DNA of 5,591 nucleotides from Bacillota bacterium (GTDB lineage: Bacteria > Bacillota > Bacilli > Alicyclobacillales > SLC66), in NCBI GenBank assembly GCA_021820825.1, contig JAKADD010000189.1:1-5591 (forward strand). The letters run 5' to 3'. Made by a program: the position numbers and the translations under genes. Within the stretch, counting starts at the first letter, position 1. The number at the start of each line of letters is the position of its first letter. The notes under the pieces are model-generated. The model searched no databases. It was not told the DNA's origin and worked only from the letters and a program-made list of their open reading frames with translations. Below, piece by piece: positions 1 through 4,699 of this stretch.

Positions 1-51
1 GACTGGACGGATTTGTGATGGGGAAATCGCTTGTGGTACAGTACGGAATGA

Positions 52-58
52 GAGGTGG
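52..58 (+). promoter_or_regulatory. ribosome binding site that fixes the rsmD start
   Basis: GAGGTGG matches the anti-Shine-Dalgarno complement GGAGGTG with only a few bases before ATG 63. The in-frame starts upstream (15, 18, 48) have no comparable purine-rich sequence in front of them, so 63 is preferred. Confidence 0.75.
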
Positions 59-62
59 CGCG

Positions 63-617
63 ATGCGAGTCATTGCCGGAGAGTTTAAGGGCCGTTCTCT
101 GCTGGCGCCCCGCGGACAGTCGACCAGACCGACTGCCGAACGGGTGCGGGAAGCCATATTTTCCATGCTTGGCGCCTATTTTGACGGTGGCGTGTGTCTG
201 GATCTGTTTGCCGGTTCTGGCGCGCTCGGCATCGAGGCGATCAGTCGGGGCGTCGATTCCGCTGTCTTTGTGGATCAGTCGACTGCCGGCGTCATACGGA
301 ACAATCTGCATAGTCTGGGCGCGCAAACGCGGGCGCGGGTATTGCCCAAGTTTCATCACGCGGCGCTTTCGCGACTGGCCAAAGAGGGCGTACAATTTGA
401 TCTCGTCTTTCTCGATCCGCCGTATCGTCTGGGACTGTTGCCGCAGACGCTGGCCATCCTGGTGGAGAAAGATCTGCTGTGCGCAGAGGGAACGGTGGTG
501 GCGGAAATGGACGCCAAAACTCCCCTCCCCGAACAGCCGGCTCTGAATCTGCAACGGGTGGCTGTGTATGGTTCCGTAAAAGTGGCGATTTACAGATTTG
601 CCGCGCGGTCAGATTGA
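63..617 (+). CDS. rsmD: 16S rRNA (guanine(966)-N2)-methyltransferase RsmD
   Basis: This is a SAM-dependent methyltransferase that, in the characterised family, methylates the N2 of G966 (E. coli numbering) in 16S rRNA during small-subunit assembly in the cytoplasm. From the chosen start the protein has 184 residues, the usual family size. Visible signatures are the family N-terminus MRVIAGEFKGR, the RPTAERVREAIF stretch (22-33), SAM-binding motif I DLFAGSGALGIEA (47-59), and the catalytic N-methylase motif DPPY (118-121). The frame stays open upstream, with a GTG at 15 and ATGs at 18 and 48. I chose ATG 63 because it matches the family N-terminus and has GAGGTGG 5 bases away. The ylbH position just before coaD is the same as in Bacillus subtilis. 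No key residue is missing. The identification is very safe; only the start is a choice. Confidence 0.95.
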   Translation: MRVIAGEFKGRSLLAPRGQSTRPTAERVREAIFSMLGAYFDGGVCLDLFAGSGALGIEAISRGVDSAVFVDQSTAGVIRNNLHSLGAQTRARVLPKFHHAALSRLAKEGVQFDLVFLDPPYRLGLLPQTLAILVEKDLLCAEGTVVAEMDAKTPLPEQPALNLQRVAVYGSVKVAIYRFAARSD

Positions 618-642
618 CCGTTTACGCTGTGTTTGGCATATG
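614..642 (+). promoter_or_regulatory. possible sigma-A promoter in front of coaD
   Basis: TTGACC at 614-619 (5 of 6 to the -35 consensus) is followed after 17 nt by CATATG at 637-642 (3 of 6), which is immediately preceded by TGG as in an extended -10. Transcription would start near 649, just ahead of the coaD ribosome binding site. The -35 overlaps the rsmD stop codon. The poor -10 makes this a weak call, and readthrough from rsmD remains the simpler explanation. Confidence 0.3.
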
Positions 643-666
643 TCGGCGATATGGAGCGTGTTATGT

Positions 667-1143
667 ATGAGAAGCGCCGTGTACGGCGGGAGTTTCGATC
701 CGATCACAAATGGGCATCTTGACATTGTCAGACGAGCGGCCAAGATGTTCGACAAGATCGTGATTGCGGTGCTTGTCAATGTTAAAAAGGCGCCGCTTTT
801 TAGCGTGGAGGAGCGCATCCAGCTCATTTCTCAGGCGGTTTACGATCTGCCGAATGTCACGGTGGACTTCTTTCCGGGTTTATTGGTCGATTACATGAAA
901 CAGCAGCAGGCGGAGGTAATCATTCGCGGACTGCGAGTCGTCAGCGATTTTGAGAATGAACTGCAACTGGCGTCGATGAACCGAGAACTGCATCCTGAAG
1001 CAGAGACGATCTTCATTCCGACGCATCACGAATTTTCCTATCTGAGTTCAAGCATGATCAAGGAAATCGCGAGTTATGGAGGCAGTGTGGACAGGTTTGT
1101 GCCGGAGCACGTCAGGGCAGCCTTACAGGACAAATACAAATAA
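667..1143 (+). CDS. coaD: phosphopantetheine adenylyltransferase (CoaD)
   Basis: This enzyme catalyses the penultimate step of coenzyme A synthesis: 4'-phosphopantetheine plus ATP gives dephospho-CoA plus pyrophosphate, in the cytosol. The 158-residue length fits the bacterial family (about 160). The nucleotidyltransferase signature is clear: GGSFDPITNGHLD near the N-terminus with the TxGH motif at 14-17, IIRGLRVVSDFENELQ in the middle, and YLSSSMIKE at about 125-133 near the C-terminus. The frame is open further upstream to 598, which would add 23 residues unlike any CoaD N-terminus. ATG 667 gives the family-like start MRSAVYGGSF. The ribosome binding site is modest (GGAG at 653-656), and an out-of-frame ATG at 663 lies closer to it. 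A 49-nt gap separates it from rsmD, its usual neighbour in Bacilli. CoA supply links it loosely to fapR and plsX at the other end of the window. Confidence 0.96.
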   Translation: MRSAVYGGSFDPITNGHLDIVRRAAKMFDKIVIAVLVNVKKAPLFSVEERIQLISQAVYDLPNVTVDFFPGLLVDYMKQQQAEVIIRGLRVVSDFENELQLASMNRELHPEAETIFIPTHHEFSYLSSSMIKEIASYGGSVDRFVPEHVRAALQDKYK

Positions 1144-1210
1144 ATATTCAGGCTCCTTCGCAGCGCCAACTGACCATGATTCTGTCTGCCGCCAGAGTAA
1201 AGCGCCTGAT

Positions 1211-1219
1211 GAGGAGGGG
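1211..1219 (+). promoter_or_regulatory. strong ribosome binding site that fixes the patatin gene start
   Basis: GAGGAGGGG lies 7 nt before ATG 1227. Two in-frame ATGs further up (1176 and 1209) lie ahead of or inside this site, so they cannot use it. They would only add residues that are not part of the patatin fold. Confidence 0.85.
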
Positions 1220-1226
1220 AAACCGC

Positions 1227-2018
1227 ATGCAAAAACATTCCTCGATCGGTCTCGCCCTGGGCAGCGGAGGTACGAGAGGATTCGCCCACATCGGGGTGTT
1301 GCAGGTCCTCCAGGAAGCGTCTATCGATGTGACGGCGGTCGCGGGATCGAGCATCGGCGGTTTGATCGGAGCCGTCTACGCTACAGGGGCGCCGGTCGAC
1401 CGTATGGAACAGTTGGCCGTCAACCTGCCCTTGTCGCACTGGGTCGACGTCACGGTGCCGCGGCTGGGACTGATTGCGGGAGACCGGTTTCATCGCCTGA
1501 TCAAACTGCTCACCAAGGAAGCGGACTTTGCGGACGCCTGTATTCCACTGGCCGTGGTGGCGACAGATCTCGAACTGGGCGAACGGGTCGTATTTACAAG
1601 CGGTCCCATTCACGAGGCCGTGCGCGCCAGCATTGCCATTCCCGGGATCTTTGTGCCCCATCGGATCGCGGGGCGGATGTATGTGGACGGGGGCGTGATC
1701 GATCGCATACCGATCCAGGCTGCCCGGGATCTGGGGGCCGATTTCGTAGTGGCTGTCGATGTGGGTCAGTTTGAGCGCCTGCCGCCAGTGAGACATATCT
1801 GGGATGTCATCGTACAATCCATAGACATCATGGAACGGGAAGTCTTTCGTTACCGTATTCTGGAGGCGGATTTTGTCGTGCGTCCCCAACTGGATCACAT
1901 GAGTTCGACGGCGCTGTCCGGCGTTGACAAGGCGATCGAAGCAGGACGGACGGCCATGCGCGACGCGCTCCCAAAACTGCTGGAGGCGCTTGAACTGCGA
2001 GGAGGAACACAGTGGTGA
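1227..2018 (+). CDS. patatin-like phospholipase/esterase, YlbK/RssA type
   Basis: This is a 263-residue patatin-family serine hydrolase with a Ser-Asp catalytic dyad; substrates of the bacterial YlbK/RssA branch are poorly defined. All diagnostic elements are present in order. The glycine-rich oxyanion loop GSGGTRGFAHIG is at 12-23. The nucleophile elbow GSSIG is at 40-44 with Ser42. The strand PLAVVATDLELGE is at 107-119, and the DGG motif with catalytic Asp154 sits in YVDGGVIDRIP. No signal peptide or membrane segment is apparent, so a cytoplasmic protein is expected. The gene follows coaD after 83 nt with no clear terminator. Its last 7 nt overlap the protease gene downstream, which suggests translational coupling. 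In B. subtilis ylbJ lies between coaD and ylbK; it is absent here. Family assignment is certain; the physiological role is unknown. Confidence 0.92.
   Translation: MQKHSSIGLALGSGGTRGFAHIGVLQVLQEASIDVTAVAGSSIGGLIGAVYATGAPVDRMEQLAVNLPLSHWVDVTVPRLGLIAGDRFHRLIKLLTKEADFADACIPLAVVATDLELGERVVFTSGPIHEAVRASIAIPGIFVPHRIAGRMYVDGGVIDRIPIQAARDLGADFVVAVDVGQFERLPPVRHIWDVIVQSIDIMEREVFRYRILEADFVVRPQLDHMSSTALSGVDKAIEAGRTAMRDALPKLLEALELRGGTQW
1999..2005 (+). promoter_or_regulatory. ribosome binding site of the PDZ-Lon protease gene, inside the patatin gene
   Basis: GAGGAGG lies in the last codons of the patatin gene, 6 nt before GTG 2012 and 9 nt before a second in-frame GTG at 2015. Either could be used; the two proteins differ by one residue. 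Confidence 0.8.
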
Positions 2019-3091
2019 CTGAAGTGAAAAGCGTTCGCACTGCGGGTGGCAAGAGGCTGTGGCCATGGGTGATCGTGATTGTGCTCGCGATCGTGCTCGG
2101 CGCCATGGCGGTCATACCACTCCCTTATTACATATATTCTCCGGGGTCTGCGGAGTCGTTGCAGCCGCTGATTACCGTGCAGGGGGGGCACAAGACGGCG
2201 AAGGGCCAGTTTCTGCTGACGACTGTCTATGTGGTGTACGCCGCCAACGTATACGACTTTCTCTACGGGCTGATGCTGCCGCATCATCAGATCCTGCCTG
2301 CGCAGGAGATCAATGCGGGACTGTCAAACAGTCAGTACACCAATGTCGAGGTCTATATGATGCAAATGTCGCACGAAGCTGCCAAAATCGCAGCGTTGCG
2401 CTACCTCCACAAACCCGTCGCCGTGACGACGACAGGTGTGGAGGTTATTTCGGTTGAACAGCATTCTGCTGCCAGCGGTCTGCTGAAACCGGGCGATATT
2501 ATCACGGCTGTGAATGGTGTGCCGCTGCACAACCCCAATCTTCTGTTCACTGAGTTGCAGAAGGCGAAGATTGGGCAGACGGTGGCGCTGACATTTTTGC
2601 GCGGCGCAAACGTGCATCATGCGCAGATCAGGCTCGTCGCGCTGCCGCCGCTTCCCGGACACAAACGCCCGCGCCCTGGAATCGGCATTTTGCCTGCGCT
2701 GGCGCAGTCGGTGCGCACCCCTGTGCGCATTCGCATCAATACCGGCAATATCGACGGTCCTTCCGCCGGACTGATGTTCACTCTGGAAGTCATCAACCAA
2801 CTGTATCCCTACGGCGATCTGACAAAAGGCTACAAGATCGCGGGAACGGGTACGATGAGTGCGAATGGAACTGTGGGCCAGATCGGCGGGGCGGCTCACA
2901 AAGTGATTGCCGCGATGAATGCGGGGGCTAACTACTTTTTTGTTCCTGCGGATACGGCGCCAGGGGATACGAATGCCGCCCATGCTCTTGCTGAGGCGAA
3001 AAAGCTGCACACGAGCATGCGCATCATCCCAATTCGCAGCCTTGATCAGGCAATTTCGTTCCTGAAGTCGCTGCGACCCAAATCATCCTGA
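2012..3091 (+). CDS. membrane-anchored PDZ-Lon serine protease, YlbL/SepM family
   Basis: The product is a 359-residue extracytoplasmic protease. A short basic N-terminus is followed by one transmembrane segment at about 17-35 (WPWVIVIVLAIVLGAMAVI), which anchors the protein with its body outside. A PDZ domain covers about 141-200, with the loop SGLLKPGDIITAVNG at 155-169. A Lon-type proteolytic domain covers about 225-350. The catalytic Ser-Lys dyad is visible as Ser251 in DGPSAG and Lys297 in GGAAHKVIAA. Length is close to the family (about 340). Known relatives are Streptococcus SepM, which trims the competence peptide, and B. subtilis YlbL, which helps CtpA clear the division inhibitor YneA after DNA damage. 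The substrate here cannot be told from sequence. The start is GTG, in a 7-nt overlap with the patatin gene. In B. subtilis ylbM lies next; it is missing here. Confidence 0.93.
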   Translation: MVTEVKSVRTAGGKRLWPWVIVIVLAIVLGAMAVIPLPYYIYSPGSAESLQPLITVQGGHKTAKGQFLLTTVYVVYAANVYDFLYGLMLPHHQILPAQEINAGLSNSQYTNVEVYMMQMSHEAAKIAALRYLHKPVAVTTTGVEVISVEQHSAASGLLKPGDIITAVNGVPLHNPNLLFTELQKAKIGQTVALTFLRGANVHHAQIRLVALPPLPGHKRPRPGIGILPALAQSVRTPVRIRINTGNIDGPSAGLMFTLEVINQLYPYGDLTKGYKIAGTGTMSANGTVGQIGGAAHKVIAAMNAGANYFFVPADTAPGDTNAAHALAEAKKLHTSMRIIPIRSLDQAISFLKSLRPKSS

Positions 3092-3130
3092 CTTGTGAAT
3101 CGCGGCGGCGGATGGCCCCATATTTTTCGT

Positions 3131-3159
3131 TTGACACATGCAGGCGCACCCAGTATACT
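3131..3159 (+). promoter_or_regulatory. near-consensus sigma-A promoter for yceD-rpmF
   Basis: A perfect -35 hexamer TTGACA (3131-3136) is followed by a 17-nt spacer and TATACT (3154-3159; 5 of 6 to TATAAT). Transcription should start near 3166. The ribosome binding site of yceD follows at 3176-3182, so the leader is only about 25 nt. This is the best promoter in the window and it fits a gene pair that includes a highly expressed ribosomal protein. No clear terminator separates it from the protease gene, so readthrough from upstream is also possible. Confidence 0.85.
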
Positions 3160-3175
3160 ATGTCGTGTTGTGATC

Positions 3176-3182
3176 GAGGTGA
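3176..3182 (+). promoter_or_regulatory. ribosome binding site that fixes the TTG start of yceD
   Basis: GAGGTGA is 8 nt before TTG 3191. No other start codon in this frame has a site like it. The GTG at 3095 that would give the longest frame lies upstream of the promoter and would not be on its transcript. Confidence 0.75.
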
Positions 3183-3190
3183 ACGGGATT

Positions 3191-3703
3191 TTGAAGATCT
3201 CCTGGTCGACTGCAATGCAATCGTTGGGACTGACTGTTAGCGACAGAGTTGCATTTCCGGTTGAGTTGCTGCGCGGAAGCGACATAGTCCGGGGCGAACC
3301 GGTGGCCGTCGATGTCCGGGCAGAAGCGACTCCTGCACTGTGCACGGCAGAGGGTGAACTGAAGACCACTGTCACCTATCGGTGCACGCGCTGTTTAACT
3401 GAATTTCCAGCTCCACTGGAAACGGAATTCAGAGAGGTGTTCTCCCACACTCCACTTACACCGGAGCAGGAACAGGCGGAAGTCGTTTACTGGCCGGGGG
3501 ACCAGATTGATATGGCGCCCTATGTGGAACAGGCTGTGGTTCTCGCAATTCAGGTCCAACCGTTGTGCAAAACGGATTGTCGGGGGCTTTGTGCTGAGTG
3601 CGGAGCCAATCTGAACACGGAGAAGTGCGGCTGCGACACCAGAAAAGTGGATCCCAGGCTGGAAGTGTTGACACAATTGATTGGCAAACTGACGGAACAG
3701 TGA
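3191..3703 (+). CDS. yceD: YceD/DUF177 family protein (YlbN), large-subunit rRNA accumulation
   Basis: This is a 170-residue protein of the DUF177/YceD family, which in E. coli and plants is tied to 23S rRNA accumulation; the molecular mechanism is not settled. Two cysteine clusters are visible: [10 protein letters not shown] with Cys65 and Cys68, and a C-terminal cluster with Cys126, 130, 134, 137, 146 and 148 around [10 protein letters not shown]. The spacing suggests a metal, probably zinc, site; this is inference. TTG 3191 gives the family-like N-terminus MKISWS and a length that matches B. subtilis YlbN (about 172). The frame is open back to a GTG at 3095, but that would place the promoter inside the gene and add 32 unrelated residues. 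It is followed after 37 nt by rpmF, its near-universal partner, and is transcribed from the promoter at 3131-3159. Confidence 0.9.
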   Translation: MKISWSTAMQSLGLTVSDRVAFPVELLRGSDIVRGEPVAVDVRAEATPALCTAEGELKTTVTYRCTRCLTEFPAPLETEFREVFSHTPLTPEQEQAEVVYWPGDQIDMAPYVEQAVVLAIQVQPLCKTDCRGLCAECGANLNTEKCGCDTRKVDPRLEVLTQLIGKLTEQ

Positions 3704-3740
3704 CGAGTTCGCGAGTCATTTGAAAGGGAGGTGTTTTCCT

Positions 3741-3917
3741 ATGGCAGTGCCCCAACATCGAACGTCCAAAACCAGAAAACGTCTGCGTCGCACTCATTAC
3801 AAGCTCAGTATTCCCGGCATGGTGGAGTGCCCGCAGTGTCATGAACAAAAACTTTCGCATCGGGTGTGCCCGAATTGCGGAACATACAACAAACGCCAGG
3901 TTATGGAGCGCGCTTAG
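3741..3917 (+). CDS. rpmF: 50S ribosomal protein L32 (bL32), zinc-binding form
   Basis: This is a small basic protein of the large ribosomal subunit, 58 residues, typical for bL32. The N-terminus [20 protein letters not shown] is the family hallmark. Cysteines 30 and 33 (CPQC) and 43 and 46 (CPNC) form a complete zinc ribbon, so this is the zinc-containing paralogue rather than the cysteine-free version some Bacilli induce under zinc starvation. An upstream in-frame GTG at 3720 would add seven residues. ATG 3741 is preferred because the strong site GGGAGGTG (3726-3733) lies 7 nt before it. It is co-transcribed with yceD and ended by the terminator at 3964-4007. Confidence 0.97.
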   Translation: MAVPQHRTSKTRKRLRRTHYKLSIPGMVECPQCHEQKLSHRVCPNCGTYNKRQVMERA

Positions 3918-3919
3918 TG

Positions 3920-3941
3920 CTGTCGGGGGTTGTCCGACCAG
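3920..3941 (+). other. small hairpin just after the rpmF stop codon
   Basis: CTG-TCGG (3920-3926) can pair with CCGA-C-CAG (3934-3941), with one bulged C and a 7-nt loop. It has no U-tract and is not a terminator by itself. Its 3' arm (GTCCGACC, 3932-3939) is also complementary, with one bulge, to GGTCGGGAC (3968-3976) in the 5' arm of the terminator that follows. It could therefore be part of a structural switch, or simply a processing or stability hairpin. Confidence 0.4.
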
Positions 3942-3963
3942 CCTCTATTTGGACACGCAAACG

Positions 3964-4007
3964 AGAGGGTCGGGACGCGCTGATTGCGTCTCGGACGCTC
4001 TTTTTTT
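3964..4007 (+). terminator. intrinsic terminator of the yceD-rpmF unit
   Basis: The 5' arm AGAGGGTCGGGACGC (3964-3978) pairs with GCGTCTCGGACGCTCT (3986-4001) across a 7-nt loop. The stem has 14 pairs including one G-U, one G-G mismatch and one bulged G. An unbroken run of seven T follows (4001-4007). It sits 46 nt after the rpmF stop codon and is the only convincing intrinsic terminator in the window. Confidence 0.9.
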
Positions 4008-4012
4008 ATACT
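3984..4012 (+). promoter_or_regulatory. candidate fapR-plsX promoter overlapping the terminator
   Basis: TATACT (4007-4012), the same -10 hexamer as in the yceD promoter, begins on the last T of the terminator U-tract. TTGCGT (3984-3989) lies exactly 17 nt upstream; its first three bases match the -35 consensus. Transcription would begin near 4019, leaving a leader of about 86 nt before fapR. Some promoter is needed downstream of the terminator, which supports the call, but the -35 is only half matched. No sequence that I recognise as a FapR operator is evident in the leader. Confidence 0.4.
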
Positions 4013-4092
4013 GGTGCTGGTTGGGGCGCGTCTGCAGCGATTTTCCGGATAGAGTATTGTACATAGAGCAAAGAGACGCTGTTGTTGCAGAT

Positions 4093-4099
4093 GAGGTGG
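4093..4099 (+). promoter_or_regulatory. ribosome binding site that fixes the GTG start of fapR
   Basis: GAGGTGG is 6 nt before GTG 4106. In-frame TTG codons at 4082 and 4085 and an ATG at 4091 are upstream of, or overlap, this site and lack a good one of their own. Confidence 0.75.
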
Positions 4100-4105
4100 C
4101 GCAGG

Positions 4106-4699
4106 GTGGCTCAGGACAGTAAGCGTGTGCGCCAGGAACGCTTGCATGGGACTCTTGGCAGGGAGCCGTTTTTAACCGATGGGGAACTCGCGACACGATT
4201 TGGGGTCAGTGTCCAGACCATTCGCCTGGACAGGATCAGCCTTGGCATTCCCGAACTGCGGGAGCGGATTCGCTCGCTGGCTGTATCCCGTTATGACGGG
4301 GTGCGTTCGCTGGCCCCGGAAGAGGTGTTTGGCGACATCGTTGATCTTGAACTTGAGAAATCGGGGCTGTCGGTTTGGCGTGCTGACAAAGAGCACGTGT
4401 TTGCCCGTTCTTCGATCGTGCGCGGTCATTATATCTTTGCCCAGGCGAACTCACTGGCTGTAGCGATTGTCGATGCGGCGCAAGCGCTCACCGCCAAAGC
4501 CACGATTCGCTTTCTGCGTTCTGCGCGCGTCGGCGCTTATCTGGTCGCGCGGGCGCGGGTGTGCGGTAAGCGGCATGGCTATGTGCTGGTGGAGGTGCGC
4601 ACGAAAGTGGATGGAGAAGAGATTTTGCGGGCGGACTTTTTGATCATGCGCGGAATCGCGGAGGCGCCGGGGAGGGCTTTGTTTGAAAATCGCGATTGA
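4106..4699 (+). CDS. fapR: transcription factor FapR, malonyl-CoA-responsive repressor of lipid synthesis
   Basis: FapR represses fatty acid and phospholipid genes (fap regulon) and is released from DNA by malonyl-CoA. The protein here has 197 residues, close to B. subtilis FapR (188). The N-terminal DeoR-like helix-turn-helix is visible at about 22-43 (FLTDGELATRFGVSVQTIRL and onward), with the family hallmark RLDR at 40-43, followed by the linker GIPELRERIRSLA. The C-terminal half is a hot-dog fold effector domain, recognised by RGHYIFAQANSLA (106-118) and by ALTAKATIRF after it. An upstream ATG at 4091 would add five residues; GTG 4106 is chosen for its ribosome binding site. The gene is followed by plsX with a 17-nt overlap, the usual partner in Bacilli, where FapR controls its own operon. 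Placement directly after rpmF differs from B. subtilis. Confidence 0.94.
   Translation: MAQDSKRVRQERLHGTLGREPFLTDGELATRFGVSVQTIRLDRISLGIPELRERIRSLAVSRYDGVRSLAPEEVFGDIVDLELEKSGLSVWRADKEHVFARSSIVRGHYIFAQANSLAVAIVDAAQALTAKATIRFLRSARVGAYLVARARVCGKRHGYVLVEVRTKVDGEEILRADFLIMRGIAEAPGRALFENRD
4669..4676 (+). promoter_or_regulatory. ribosome binding site that fixes the TTG start of plsX, inside fapR
   Basis: GGGGAGGG within the fapR coding sequence lies 6 nt before TTG 4683. The next codons read KIAIDAMGGDHAP, the conserved PlsX N-terminus, so the start is secure although it is not ATG. Confidence 0.85.

Noticed and set aside
1..62. Possible tail of an upstream gene (frame 1 ends with TGA at 16-18) and a possible extended -10 TGGTACAGT at 34-42 with TTGTGA at 13-18
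   Set aside because: Only five codons of the frame are visible, too few to assign. The promoter would start almost on the rsmD ribosome binding site, and both hexamers match at only 4 of 6.
720..730. Perfect inverted repeat TGACATTGTCA
   Set aside because: It lies within codons of coaD for a conserved segment (LDIVRR). There is no promoter beside it, so an operator role has no support.
1122..1150. Possible promoter CTTACA-17-TATTCA ahead of the patatin gene
   Set aside because: The -10 matches at only three positions. The 83-nt gap shows no terminator that would make a new promoter necessary.
1076..1774. 232-codon plus-strand frame overlapping coaD and the patatin gene
   Set aside because: It is in the wrong frame relative to both genes, and its Arg/Gly-rich translation has no recognisable motif.
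1074..2066. 330-codon minus-strand open frame opposite the patatin gene
   Set aside because: It mirrors a gene with complete catalytic motifs. Its translation is rich in Arg, His, Gln and Asp with no recognisable domain, as expected from the antisense of GC-rich coding DNA.
2324..3010. 228-codon minus-strand open frame opposite the PDZ-Lon protease gene
   Set aside because: Antisense shadow: no domain, no ribosome binding site that I could see, and full overlap with a well-conserved gene.
3092..3130. Terminator after the protease gene
   Set aside because: A T-rich stretch follows GGCCCC, but I could not form a convincing stem in front of it.
3668..3673. TTGACA near the end of yceD as a promoter for rpmF
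   Set aside because: No acceptable -10 lies 16-18 nt downstream (GACGGA at the right distance).
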